From: Cristatella mucedo
Taxonomy: Eukaryota > Bryozoa > Phylactolaemata > Cristatellidae
DNA: 64,000 nt
Direction: 5' to 3'
Assembly (NCBI GenBank): GCA_009760855.2
Contig: WPIO01000002.1
Coordinates: 8,494,501 to 8,558,500, forward strand
The position numbers and the translations under genes are program-made. Positions 1-13,735 of the stretch are shown piece after piece (position 1 is the stretch's first letter; each line of letters starts with the position of its first letter). The notes beneath the pieces are model-generated. The model was not told where the DNA came from, ran no database searches, and saw only the letters and a program-made list of their open reading frames with translations.

Positions 1-511
1 GCGGCAGCAAGCTCGGCGCGTCTCGCATCCGCTTCGCTTGCCGTCGCTCCGCTGCGTCGCGCGAGCGGGCAGGCGTGGCGCGTGGACCGTCGGGCAGCCG
101 CTCATCAAAGACAAACTGTGCGAGCGGGTGGCCGCCGCGCGCCGCCACTGGCGGCGCGCGGCGACGGCGCATTCATCCGACCTCGAGCCGTCGGGCGCTG
201 CTCTGTCTGCTGCGCGCTGTCGCGCCCGCCTCGATCGGCGGGCGGACGACGCGATTGGAGGCGCGCGCTGCAAGCCGGCGCCTGGCCCGCAGCGCCGGCG
301 GCGAAGAAGTGCTGAGCGAACCGCGATACGGTCCTCGGCCGAATGACACTAGATGGGGCGCAAATACCGGACGAGCGGCCGCTGGGCGAGGAGTGACGCG
401 GCGAACTCAGCTTCTCCCATCCTCCTCCAGAGAGGCGCGCCTTTCGGCGAGGCTCCGAGTCGGGCCGCTCAGCATCGCCGAGGGCTCCGGCTGGCCAGCC
501 GGCAGAGAAGC

Positions 512-552
<41 letters not shown>

Positions 553-1000
553 GCGCTAGCCGCCAACGGGTGCTGTCTGCTCCTGTGGTTCGTCTGCAGT
601 CATCGCTCGCTCGCTGCAGGTTGCTACTAGAACTTCCCCACCGCGCCCTTCCAGTCTGCGGTCTAGTCCGGTGGCGACGCACGCGCGCCGAGCCGTACCG
701 AGGCCAGGGGCAAGCGACCCGTCGGCAAGCAGGCGCGACGCGACGCAGCGGCCCGCGTGCGGCAGCCGCATCGGAAGCGGACCGCGGGTGGCTAGCGAGC
801 GAGCGCGGCTTTGCTGCAGATGCGACGGAGACGAAAGGCATGCCGCTTAGTAGGACTGCGTCGCCCGCAGCGGGCGCGCCGCCGCCTCTTCTTTGGCACG
901 CCAGCGCACCTTTCAAATTCGGATCTAAATCGCTCGTTTCGTGGACCGCGAGCCGGTCGAACTTGCTCCTTCAGTGCTGATCGGTCGAAATAATTGGCTG
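1..1000. other. CpG-rich island, no gene recognised
   Basis: The first kilobase is very GC- and CpG-rich and then drops sharply to AT-rich sequence near position 1000. It contains a (CGG)n run of about 12 triplets around 510-545. Long open frames exist on both strands, but they are arginine/alanine-rich, as expected from GC-rich DNA without stops, and I recognise no domain. It could be a promoter with a first exon of a gene lying mostly outside the window. That is inference; no splice pattern or homology supports a coding call. Confidence 0.55.
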
Positions 1001-1367
1001 CGGAATAGTCAACTGAAGCTGTTTACCTCGAAGAGCACATGTCGAAATTGCCTCATGCTACAATCGTCAATAAATTTTCACTGCCTCAAGTCGAGGCTAT
1101 GAACGTCCGCTCGACTCAAGATGAAAGAAATCTTAAGAGGTATCGCGTAGCGTCATTTCTGATACAGTTGAGCAAGGCAATGACGGTCCTCCAAGTGATG
1201 AAAGGCTTTTTCTTACGAAAAAATGCCATTTTAGTGCTTAGAGATGCTGCTATCATGTTTGATAGGAGAAGCGACCCAGCAGATTCTATACGGTCTTCGT
1301 ACCAAGCAATGGCCGCTGCGCCAGCAATCTACACACGTTTTGGCTAAGAGCATTCTGGGCCAATTTC

Positions 1368-1441
1368 AGCAAATTTAAAGTGCCTAGACAGAGATTAAGT
1401 TCTCTGATGTCGCTATATCAAATGCATTATTATTATTATTT
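1368..1441 (+). mobile_element. Non-LTR family A, 3'-end fragment
   Basis: This short fragment contains the family A 3' terminus: the hairpin GTGCCTAGACAGAGATTAAG followed by TTCTCTGA, then a (ATT)n tail. No coding part remains. It matches the ends near 13.7, 30.0, 51.5 and 53.1 kb. Confidence 0.75.
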
Positions 1442-2892
1442 GACTTGGTATATTAGCTACAGGCCGCATATTGACTAAAATGTTAAAGCTTGGATCAAAA
1501 ATATACCTGCTGAGTATACGCTCACTGTATTTTCTATGCAAACAAATCCTCGAGCTTGCAAAAACCACTAGCATCTGGCAAAGGATGCTGGTCAGTGAAA
1601 ACAGCAACGACGTATATTAGTGCCTAGCTAGCTAATTTCAGTTTCAGGCTTGTTGCCAGTGCATGCCATTTCGGCGTTATCGAAATCTAGATTGTGCATT
1701 TTTAGCATTCTTGCATCTTTTTTTATATATCAGAGCTTATTTCTAGCCAACTGATTAGTGCTTGTGGTCCTTATACCCGCCAAAGTCCAGCTCCAGGCGG
1801 TGAATTAAGAAAAAATCACTAGGAAACTTCCATCCTATTAACGGTCTGTGTCACTACAGTACAGCTGTAGCAGGAGTCCATACTCATAAGTACGTGCGAT
1901 GGCATTAAAGCGCTGCGTAGTCGGTGTGTTTAGCAAGCGTTTTGTACGAGACTGTGCACAGCGCCTGCGATAGATAAGGGAAAAACATGAATCGGTAATC
2001 GCCAACGTTCGGCTTTGTTTAAGATACGTCGAAGAGGAATCAGCGATTCGTCAGCAGCTCGCTGTGACTGCTGCAACTCTCGCTTGAAATGTTGCAGCTC
2101 ACAGCTTTTATTCGCTCGAAAAATCAACTGCACCGTGATTTCAAATCATCACCCACTTATACAGCACCCGTCGAGATCTGAATCATCTCGTTGTAGACAC
2201 TTTGCATATGCTGCAAAGCACTCATGTACACTGGTTAGTGAGAGCTTGCACAAATGCAGCCGCCGCGAGCCGAGCAAAGGGCAGGGGCAAAGGGCAAAGG
2301 GCAGTCAGTGGACGCGGACGGAGCACGAGCTGCGAGCACGCAAAGTGAGTTTGTAGCTTTTTTTTAAATATCGGAAAATAATAAATATCAGAAAATCAGG
2401 TTGTGCCGCGTCGACAGTCAATAGGGAGTCGCGGGCACTGCGAGTGTGCACAACGAAGGCGAGGCGTTCATAAAGGATTTCGGTTGGTCGGACTCGGAGC
2501 CGACTGCTGTCTGGAGAGCCAGCGGGTACAGCGACGCGAGCCTGCTTGGGAGGCGTGGCACCGCGGACTGACTAGCTGGAGCGAGAGAACTGCATGCGAG
2601 CCTTAATGTGAGAGCGCTGCAGCGATGAAGTCAACAGACTGCTTCGCAGGTCGGCAGTAGCCGCTGCAGAAGTCGGTGAGAAGGGGCGTAATGCGGTCGC
2701 TGCTGCAACGCTGGCGACATTTCGGGCACGTTTGCAGCGTTTTGGACCAAGATTAATAATAATAATAATAATAAATTTGTATAGCCCCCTGAAAGAAATA
2801 ATTTTTCCTAGACACTTTACACGTACTGTAAGGGAATCATTACCAGTAAGTGTCATAGTGCTCAGGCTGGAGGACCTGCAAGCAGTGAGTTA
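1442..2892. other. Intergenic, nothing recognised
   Basis: Moderately AT-rich sequence. The open frames here are short and carry no recognisable domain. A short (AAT)n run at about 2755-2774 probably marks an old retrotransposon tail. Confidence 0.5.
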
Positions 2893-3790
2893 TGTAATGT
2901 ATCTCCGTCTGTGACTCCACAAAGTCATAAAGACCATGTGAGTGTTACGCAGGAGAGTTTTCTATAGCGCACTCACAGCCTAAGCGACTTTCGTTACGCA
3001 TTCGGTAGCCAACGGACTTAGTCTCACACAACAAAGAGAAAGTGGAAAGCATAGCAGAGTCAGGAGGGCAGTTGAGGTAGTGAGTAGCGTGGAAGTAGCA
3101 GCTCAGGACCGCTGATAAGGATGAGCCATAGTCGGCAGCAGGAGAGTTGTTGTCGCATAAGAATTGTGGAAGCGAGTTCCACAGTCTAGGACCTGCAGAG
3201 CTTAAGCTTCTGTCGCCAACGGTCTTAAAGTGGAGGAATGGAACAGCTAGTTGATTGTCCTTACAGAGCCCGAGAGCGCGAAGAGGCTGAAACCGATGCA
3301 GCAGTTCAGCTAGGTACGAAAGAGCCAAGCCGTGGCGGGCCTTGTGGGTTAGCGTAAGAACTTGGCTCTGTATCCGTTAATCAACCGGCATTCATCCTAC
3401 CTGTTTTAGCAAAGGAGACACGTGCTCAAACCTCTGGGACTTGAAGGCTAGCCTTGCAGCCGTATTCATAGCCAGCTGCAGTGGCCTGGTTGCTTTCTTT
3501 GGTAGCCCAGCCAAAAGGGAATTACAATAATCAAGCCGAAACCGGGCTAAGAACCTAGTTAATTTTTTGCAAGCCACTGTGGAAGACAGCTCCTAATCTT
3601 AGATATCGATCGGACGTAATGGGTAGCTGCAAAAGCAGTCTTCTGAATGAAGCTTTTAAAATTTAGGCAGCGGTCGAAAACGACACCTAAATTTACAGAA
3701 TTCGAGACGGGACGTCACAGATGGATGGGCCTATTTAGATATGGTTCTCCTGTCTAAGCGCGATCAAAATTTTGCATCGTTACGCTGCTG
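2893..3790 (-). mobile_element. Non-LTR family B, 5'-truncated reverse transcriptase end
   Basis: On the minus strand this reads as the C-terminal part of a CR1/L2/Jockey-like reverse transcriptase. Recognisable pieces are VSNSVNLGVVFDRCLNF (about 3640-3720), LDYCNSLLAGLP (about 3500-3560) and the conserved segment LAELLHRFQPLRAL with SAGPRLWNSLPQFL (about 3150-3320). Frameshifts and stops separate them, so the copy is dead. The 3' end is the family B terminus, whose complement starts with GTAATGTATCTCCGTCTGTG. It is the longest family B copy in the window. The clade is inferred from the motif style only. Confidence 0.85.
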
Positions 3791-4014
3791 AAATAGGCTG
3801 TGGAGCTGATGTGGTCGTATTGCGCAAGGTCACTTTGAAAAGAACCCAGATTTCGGGTAGATGCTACATGAGATATGCTGGACGAGTCCACTTTGAGGGT
3901 TTAGCTTCCAAAATTTCTGAGTAGCACTACATTTTCTCGTAGCTATATCAATCCCTTATAGCTGTTCGATTTGAGAACGTTTGCTGCTATTCGTGTGCAA
4001 ATATCTTGGATCTG

Positions 4015-4086
4015 GGTTTTAGCCCAGGTTAAGGGGCTCACTTTTCACGACGACCCTGGTCATAGGTTTGAGCCCCAATGAGGGCA
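4015..4086 (+). mobile_element. tRNA-like SINE head, degenerate
   Basis: An A-box-like segment (TAGCCCAGGTTAAGGGG) is followed about 40 nt later by a B-box-like GGTTTGAGCCCC. The spacing fits a tRNA-derived Pol III promoter, but the sequence does not fold into a normal tRNA. It resembles the minus-strand tRNA-like units near 38.85 and 55.65 kb. It is most likely an old SINE fragment. Confidence 0.45.
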
Positions 4087-4549
4087 TTGTTTTAAATTAC
4101 TGTTAAAATTAGTACGGCAGTCGAAAATTGTGAATGCGGTATCTTTCAAAACGCAAATGTGTTAGAAATCGGATAGGAGGTTCGGAAGACTTTAACGCGA
4201 AAGAAAAATTTTGAATCTTGGTCGATTGAGCTACCTGCGTGAAGCTTGTTGAGGAGTATGCCCGTGACTTTTAAAAAGCTTGATTTCCAGTATAGCTTTG
4301 CACCTTGTTAATTACATATCTCGGCAAATAACTCGCGAACGATAGTGATATTTGAAAAGTGAGTTGAGCTCTGCATTTTTAATGCAGCTCCAGAATTATT
4401 TCCGATTTATTTCAGGCAGGTTTTGCTTTATGCGTGCATGACTGAAGAAAATAAAGCTCCAGGATGTTTGATGGTGCGTACATGGCGAATCTTATCTGAC
4501 CGAAATCTGAAGATTCCGTTTCGGAAATCTCTTCGCACGCAGATAGAGA
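4087..4549. other. Intergenic, nothing recognised
   Basis: AT-rich sequence between a SINE-like unit and the second CpG-rich island. I see no gene or repeat here. Confidence 0.5.
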
Positions 4550-6240
<1,691 letters not shown>

Positions 6241-6689
6241 TTTTTTTTAATCTCCGCTCATTGGGTTGTCTAGATATGAATTCAGATCGGAGGACTCGCT
6301 CAGCGGACGCGTCTCGCCGGGGTGGCGGCGTGCAGGTTCTGATGCCCTGGCAGCTAAACGGGAAAAAAGTACGCCACCATAGCAGAGCAGCAAAAAAAAA
6401 CAACTTCGAGGTCTCTTACGTGCCAACTAGCTTGGCTGTCGGACACTTGTCTACGCGCACCCTGACTTTGGTGATGTTCGCTAGTTAAAAGTGATACTCT
6501 TTACCATATCACCATAAGATCATATATACCACCAATAGGGAAACCCAACGACGTAGCAGTGCATCCAGACAGAGGACAGCGCCCACCCTTAATTAACCAC
6601 GCCCACACCCACTGCTCTCTATTTGCCAACCCGACCCCCCGAGTGCGAAAGCTGCATCCAGTGACGGTACTGACTATAAGTGAGCGACA
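6241..6689. other. Intergenic, nothing recognised
   Basis: The edge of the CpG-rich region. Short frames only, with no domain or repeat that I recognise. Confidence 0.45.
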
Positions 6690-7470
6690 AAACCTTAGCA
6701 TTGATAAGCTGCTTGATGTGGAACCCAGTGCTGGTCGAGGAGAAGCGATGTAATGTGGCAGTTGGGACGCTCACGACAGCCAAGCCTAGCAGCAGATGTG
6801 TTCAACGATGGTCTCCGTCCTATTGCACAGGCATGAAGACCTTTAACTAATGAGTAATGAATGTGTAGGTAGGACGTCACAAATGTATGGACCAGTTTGA
6901 CTAGGGTAATCATTTCTAAGCAATGCCGAGTTTCACAATAGCAAGCAGCTGAAATTAAGCTGACTGAACAATGAAGCTAATATGGTCATGCAGTGAAAGG
7001 TCATTTTAGAATATGCCGCTCAATTTTCACGTAAGTTTTTGCTGTTGTTCTCTGTGAGAAACTTTGCTAGCAACCAAGTGCAAATGTCAACAATGCACAC
7101 ACTGCAAAGCAGTTAACACAGAGTTTGACCTGCTGAAAGGGAGGAATAGATCAAAATACCGGTACAGCTAGCGCTGTGTGTCATCTGAATAAAAATGAAA
7201 ACCTAGAATGTTCTCGCTGCTTGACACAGCAAGAGTGAGGGTATTCATTGTGTAACTAAGTGGACTTAGAACCAGATCGCTGTGGTGCCCCCTACTTTTA
7301 AAGTCTCACCAGAGGACAGTAGACCTGTAGCATTCCAACATCCAGATGGATTAGGACTCAACATACTGCTGGGCAGTGAAAGGGATCCCCAGACGAATTG
7401 GGAGGCATTCATCGAGAATCGAGTGGTCAATAGTATCTAATGCTGTCGAGGAATCCGCGAAATAGTAGTG
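6690..7470 (-). mobile_element. Non-LTR family A, reverse-transcriptase fragment with YxDD box
   Basis: Read on the minus strand, this is a decayed reverse transcriptase. Pieces in order are LDTIDHSIL (about 7420-7445), the catalytic box FHFYSDDTQ (about 7180), and then LVHTFVTSYLHIHYSLVKGL with SAARLGCRERPNCHITSLL (about 6740-6900). The last piece matches the family A proteins at 50.9 and 52.5 kb. Stops and frameshifts interrupt it. It is the only copy here that still shows the YxDD region. Confidence 0.8.
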
Positions 7471-9974
7471 AGACTACAGAAAGATGCTGTCATATGCTTA
7501 AGCTTAAGCCCCTCACGCGTTCGGGTAAGGCACAGCTTTCTAGGATAACTTTTTCTTACACGGCTTCCAGAACGGTTTGCTTCGCATTCGTAGTCGTGGC
7601 TAAGCAGGCTTGACTGCATTTAGCGACTAAATGACCCGTGCTAACATTAATTAGCTGCCACGATTCCTATCCGTTAGCCAAAAGTGACGCCACTAAGCCG
7701 GTCGTATTTGGAGTGCGGTTACACACTAGCTGGTATGATGAGCCTCTTAAACGACTTATCCTGAGATGATGCGAATAGCCCTCGTTAATGCATTTTGCTA
7801 CAGCGGTTTAAAATCCGTTCGAACGAGGGGTGGGGTCGTTCGAGGCTGCTGTAATTCAGCTAGTGGTGGCATATCACTTATACGAGCTGAAGCACTCTTT
7901 ATATGAGCTGTAGCAATCGATCGATCAATCGAGCTTCGGATGGTCATCGTACTTCCAGATATATTCAAATTGCCCCGGAGCCTTCAAATTAGGAATGCCA
8001 AAATATGACGGGTTTCAAGTATTTCTGTCGACCTTGACTGGAGTTCAGTCTCATGGCAAACGGCCGCCGGCTGCTTTGCATTGTGAATTTACTGCTTTTC
8101 TTGCACATGCCGCCAAAGGTCGCACTTACATTTCCAGACATCCACGGGTCGCTAGGACGAAGTGGCACAACCTCTCGCAGGGGTTTCCCGCCTGCTCGGA
8201 CCTCTGTAAATCGCGAAGCGTATACGCTTGCTGGTTGCCGACCACAGAGGCCTAATTGTTGCAGATTTGCGATGAATTTTGAAAGTAAAGCTGTACATAT
8301 TCAGTCACCAGTACAACCGGGAATCGGCTTTAGTAGCACGTAAGTGGCGATATTTAAAGTCGAGGCATGATGTTGCCTGTGTTGAATATTGGTAGGAGAG
8401 AGTAGTGTCGCTAGATAAATCCGTTAGAAAATTTGGCCGGTCGCACGTCAGCTGCCGGATTTTTACCCGCTCTTGGCAAAATTACTTTTACCGTTCAGTC
8501 TCACGCCAGATGGCTTCTAACTACTATGCATTTTGAATTACACACAATTTCCCAGCTCCACTTGTCCAGCGCTGCCATGCCGGAACTCGTTGATCCGCGA
8601 GTTTCAAATATGTCTTTTCACAATAACCTTGGATAGCCTTTCGTTGGTGCAGCGCTCGAACAGAAAAGGTGAGCATTCATTCATCAGTCCATACGACTGT
8701 TTGCCTCTCAGCGCACGTTTAGTAGTCGCGAACTTTCTAGCCCACTCAAAATAATAATTTTTCTAAAAAGCAAAATCTGCGCTAGATCTCGCTGGAGAAT
8801 ATATCTTACACTCGAAACTTTCACGGAAAAAGGTATTTACTCGTCGTATACCTGAGCGTGAGTTATACAGTCATAACCGCGCCATTTCCCATAGCAAATA
8901 TTCCTCGCAGGTTGCATTTGGTGGCCTAATCGTGACAATCGCTCTTCTTCTAGGAGTAAAACGACACTTCTCCTACGCTTCCAGCTTTCCGTGTTAAAAT
9001 CACTTCCCAATTACTCTCCTACTACGCATTGCTAGGAAATCTTGAGCTACATTGCAAAACGTACACGGTATGATAAGCGGTATGACTGTATGATATAAAG
9101 TGGTGCAAGTCGCCCTTTAGGTTCTTTCGTAAAAGCAGACCTTTCTTTTGCATTTTCTGTCTTATAGCACAGGTAGCAATTCTGGTAGCATGCAGGCAAG
9201 GCCTGCCGAAGCGCTCGGACCGAGAGTTATGTGGCCACAAGGTATATTTCCAGCATCGCCGTACAATTAGGGGCGCCGCGGCCAGATGGGCTATCTCAAT
9301 CCTCCATCTGGGGCTTATTCAACCCTATTTAGTCGCTGACAATACATGCATATCCAAGGGGCATAAATCACTTAATCAAAGGGCTCCGAGCCATGGAAGT
9401 GGACTCATCAAAGAAATCGCTGTGAGGCTGATGCCTCCTAATTCAGCTTGAAAGGGAGCAGAGCTATTTATTTTTCGCAGTAGATTCTTGCACAAGCCCC
9501 TTTTGCATTCAGTACCAGCACCGTTTGTGACTAGGTAGGCCACAATTGGTTGGGGATCGTTATTTAGCACACTCGCTTCACCGGGACGGGAATATAACAG
9601 CATAGCTTTTCTAATGCATCCATACGCGGATTATAGAACTTTATTTAGTAGAGATTGATGCAGCGATCAGCTTGGTGTAATAACTCATACCAGTTCACAT
9701 CTGCGTTATGGTACTCAATTGTACTTTTGACTGTGCCTGTAAGATGGTTTGACCGATGGTCACTGTACACTCCTTGCAGAAGGGCAGACTCTGTGGACGG
9801 TTTAGTCCTAAAACCTGACAGAATCCTGCTTGCTATAAATTAGTTTTCAATATAAGAGCTTCGGCCGCTACATATTTCGAGTTCTCTTGGTCAAGTGTTA
9901 AGCCCTTAATGCATAGCTCAACAGCTGCCTCTTTGAAGGATGCAGGAGCAAGACCTGATGCTAAGGATCAGGTC
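7471..9974. other. Intergenic, nothing firmly recognised
   Basis: About 2.5 kb of mixed composition with only short, unrelated frames. A weak similarity between about 8040-8130 and about 8490-8560 (both with CAGTCTCA and a GCATT...GAATTTAC-like core) hints at an old dispersed repeat, but I cannot place it in a family. Confidence 0.4.
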
Positions 9975-10048
<74 letters not shown>

Positions 10049-10096
10049 TTATATATGTATGTATATATGTATATATATGTATATATATATATACAT
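9975..10096. repeat. (AT)n microsatellite with GTAT interruptions
   Basis: About 65 bp of pure AT dinucleotide followed by mixed TATATG/TATG units. Confidence 0.95.
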
Positions 10097-10683
10097 AAAT
10101 ATTTACAATGTAATATAATGATACTAATAACGTTACAATACTAATACGTATTTACGATGCTAGTTACGCAGGGCGGCAGCAAACCTCTGCGTCTCATTAG
10201 GATAACGATATGAATGTAGTCCTGAGGGCTAGCTTTCTCTTTAGACTGGGAGATGGACTTCGAAGCTAGCTAGCGAGGCTGACTCCGGTGTACTTCCAGT
10301 GTACTTCTGTCTTTTGTTGTTGCGCCTATGGCCACTGCATTCGGGGAATTGTTACTTTATCATCAGGTCATTCTATCCGCTTGCTTGTCTGAGAAAGATA
10401 TTGTGCATGCCATCAACCGTTGGATTTTGCTTCTCTTGCATGCAGTTGGAGAGTTCCCTGGTGAGGACTTAGGTTACTAGGGTATTAGGGTACTATAAAA
10501 TGAAACAATAATGTTGCTACCCCTATCGTTATTATTATCATTAGTATTAGGGTCCACCGAAGCCTCCTGGTTTTTAAATGCACCATGCCTTTTCAAAATA
10601 TCTGCTTTCTCTGTATATTTATTTACAGACCAATATGCATCGAGAGTATAGATAAACACTTTGGTAGCTAGCTACCTACAAAT

Positions 10684-10826
10684 GCACACTCACACCCGCA
10701 CGCACGCGCACGCACACGCACACGCACACACATACACAGTATATATATATATATATATATGTATATGTATACATATACATATAACTATATATATAACTAT
10801 ATATATATATATATGCATGTATGTAT
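10684..10826. repeat. Compound (CA/CG)n-(TA)n microsatellite
   Basis: CACACG/CACGCA units pass into ACACAT and then TATATA and GTATATGTATAC runs. The 10661-10948 open frame over it is a by-product of the repeat. Confidence 0.9.
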
Positions 10827-11244
10827 GTACGTTGCTGACGTATAACTTAACATTCTCTCGGAATCGAAATATAACCTCAAATACTTCTGCGTTTTACGGT
10901 CTAATGGTCAACAAAATTTTACCAAAATATTGGAGGTGCGCGAGTTAGAAATATATGCTACAAACCATAGGTGATATGACCTCAGTTGTATTACCCGGTA
11001 CAACAGCATGCGAAATAATCCTGTGACTGGGGCTATTTAAGACATCAAACATAAATCACTTTGAAGGCAATTATTGCACGGTACGTCGCAGAACGATATA
11101 AGATTGAATAAATTAAACAAACACTCTTCTCTCTCAATATATATGTTCAAGAACCACTTGGGGCATGTCTCAATGATCATGCTATTTCGAGCATGCACAA
11201 CTATAGACTGACGTGGTTCGAAAAGGAATCAAGAAATCGATTAC

Positions 11245-11370
11245 AGGGTCTAGTATAATAATCAATTATATGGAATTAATTGTATGGAATCAATAGTATG
11301 GAAATCATAATGGAGTCAATTGTATGGAAAACCATCCAACAGGGTCTAGTCATAATAATCAATTATAGAA
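11245..11370 (+). repeat. Short AT-rich local duplications
   Basis: AGGGTCTAGT(C)ATAATAATC followed by AATTATA occurs twice, about 96 bp apart. TCAATTGTATGGA-like units are repeated between the two copies. This looks like local slippage duplication. Confidence 0.6.
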
Positions 11371-11499
11371 TTCGTTTACATTTTTCTTTGGTTCTTTACT
11401 CTCTGTGCTTGCTAAATGCATGTGCTAATTCAAATCATCTTACAATCTCAATAGAAACTTTTTTTAACATGGAGATCATATTGGTTTTAGGGTCTCTAA

Positions 11500-11950
11500 T
11501 AATAAAAATAATAATGCACTTGATAAAGCGCCCACAGAGAACTCAATCTCTTTCAAGGCGCTTTACATTTTCTGCAAAGTGAAACGCGATTGAATGGTGA
11601 GTAATATCATGCTTGATAAGCAACATGAATAACATGGTTAGGTGTGACAAGCACAGGGTCAGCATGAAAGTGTGGTTAGTGGCAGCATGCAGTGTCAGCA
11701 CGCATGAGCACAGGAAGGACGAATCAAAGGGACCCACTAAATGCTGTCCTAAATAGCTGTGTTTTCAAGTTCTTTTTAAATGTGGTCAAGTCAGGGGATG
11801 TTCTGACGCAAGTCGGGAGTGAGTTCCACGCTTTGGGAGCAAACGAACTAAATGCACGGTCTCCAAAGGATTTGGGGTCTCTGTTGTTGGCAAAAACTTC
11901 CAAAGCAGTTTTATCCTGCTCCACACGTACTGCTTTATTCAGAAACATGG
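11500..11950 (-). mobile_element. Non-LTR family A, 3' part
   Basis: On the minus strand a frame at 11724-11948 encodes the end of the reverse transcriptase, including KSFGDRAFSSFAPKAWNSLP and TSPDLTTFKKNLKTQLFRTA. This is followed by the 3' UTR, the terminal hairpin and an (ATT)n-type tail at about 11500. It is truncated at its 5' side, where a family B end abuts it. Confidence 0.9.
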
Positions 11951-11959
11951 CTGGTTAAT

Positions 11960-12240
11960 TGCTCTAACTGCAGTGTAATGTATCTCCATCTGTAACTCCA
12001 CAAAGCTACTAAGACTATATAGGTGTCACGCTGGAGAGTTTTGCATAGCGCACTCGCAGCCTAAGCAGCTTTCGGTACGCATTCGTTAGCCAACAGACTT
12101 CATCTCACGCAACAAAGAGAACATGGGAAGCATAGAAGAGTCACGAAAGAAGTTGCAGTAGTGAGTAATAGAAGTAGTAGCTCAGGAAGGCTGGAAATGA
12201 TGTGCCATAGTCGGCAGCAGGAGAACTGAACAATTCATTT
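11960..12240 (-). mobile_element. Non-LTR family B, 3' end
   Basis: The complement of the family B terminus (TAATGTATCTCCATCTGTAA) starts near 11975, and homology with the 2.9 kb copy runs to about 12235 at the GTCGGCAGCAGGAGA block. Only the 3' UTR and a trace of coding sequence remain. It lies directly next to a family A copy in the same orientation. Confidence 0.85.
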
Positions 12241-13667
12241 CTTGCATAGTCACAAACCAGGTCTGGCCTAGGTTTGAACATACGTACAACCAAATTTCTC
12301 AAACCATGACCATTTCCGAGGAAGTGCCCAAACAATTCGTCGAGCAGCATTTCCCAAGGAGACTTACTTGGCGCATTAAGCATTCTTAATTTGCTTTGCC
12401 TTGTTCTAATGGTACTATCTAGGATATTATTCGAAAAAATAGCTGTTTTCAAGCTCATACGAACTTACCAAACAAGTTAGTCTTACATGTTTCCCACACC
12501 TAGCAGTTTGTGTCAGCACTCTATTTAAGTCACTCGTAGTGGCCTCTTATTGGGGCGACTTCAAACTTTTATCAACATATAAAAATTATCAAGACCAAGT
12601 TGCGATGCCACATTTTATTTAAATCTAAATAAGCTATACCTGCATTCGCATGGGCTGCTAAACAGCACGCTCATGCGCTAGCCTGCTAAGCACCGCAGAA
12701 TGCAAGCTTGAGTCCTCTATCATTCCAAGTCACAATGCCAACATTCTGGCAATGGCTCACGAACTGCAAAAATAAGTCACACATCAGAGCACGGTCAGTG
12801 ATACGGCACAACACGCGTGAGCAACCACCGTGCAGCACTGCACCCTGCGCACTGCCGCCACTGCCGCGCGATCCAAACGCCATTTCGCAAGAGAATCAGG
12901 CGAATCATTGTAGGGCAGATTGAAACGCCGCCATGTCTGCTAACTTCACCTAAGCGACAATCGCCAACGCCCGCGCACGGCGAGCAAGCAGGCAGCTCTG
13001 GCCTGGGATGCCTGGGAGGCATCGGGGAAACGGGAAAACACGCAGGGCAAGATGGAGAAGAGGTGGAAAAAAGATGGACGGGCAAAAAGATGGAGAAGAA
13101 GAAAAAAGCAATCAGGCTCAATCAGGCTCAAACCAGCCAAGAAAAAAAATTTACGGCAGGCAGCCTGCAGACTATGGGAGCCTTCCGATTGAATGAATAC
13201 AAGTAAGCCCACACCCGGTGACGTAACTACGAAGACCGTCCTTCGGCCTCCTTCGGCAAGCATCTCCTAAGGAGCAGATCGCTGGTCACTGACATTCCTC
13301 CTAGCGTCTTCAGCACGTCTTCCTCAGCGTCACGAGCCGGCGACGAAGCACACCTAGGAGGCGGCATGCGATTCGCTTAACTTAAAAGTGCACTCGCCTC
13401 AGTGAACCAACGAGCAAACTAACGAGCCCCATGCAGCCGGAGGCTTGCTGCAATGACATCAGCAAACGGGCGGCCGTGTGTGTGTCGTGCAGCAATGATT
13501 GTTCGGATACTCACCTGCCCTCGCTTCTGTGTTAGTAGTGAGACAGTGATGTCGAAGCGGTGAGCGGCCGTGGGGAAGGCGACCGCAGCGTGTTTCGACT
13601 CGGCGACCTCAAACCTTAATGAGATCAAACGAGAAACATTCAGACCAATCTCACGCTGAATGATAAG
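12241..13667. other. Intergenic, nothing recognised
   Basis: Mixed composition. A purine-rich patch at about 13040-13125 contains GGTGGAAAAAAGATGGACGG-like and CAATCAGGCT direct repeats. Frames on both strands at 12795-13263 are free of stops but show no family features. Confidence 0.4.
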
Positions 13668-13735
13668 CAGCAAATGTAAAGCGCCCAGAAAGAGATTGAG
13701 TTCTCTGAGGGCACTTTATCAAGTGCATTATTATA
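13668..13735 (+). mobile_element. Non-LTR family A, 3'-end fragment
   Basis: It consists of the family A terminal hairpin (AAAGCGCCCAGAAAGAGATT...GGGCACTTT), ATCAAGTGC and an (ATT)n tail, with nothing upstream. Confidence 0.8.

Noticed and set aside
75-980. 301-residue plus-strand open frame in the first CpG island
   Set aside because: Arg/Ala/Ser-rich with no domain. Equally long frames exist on the other strand, as expected from GC-rich DNA with few stops.
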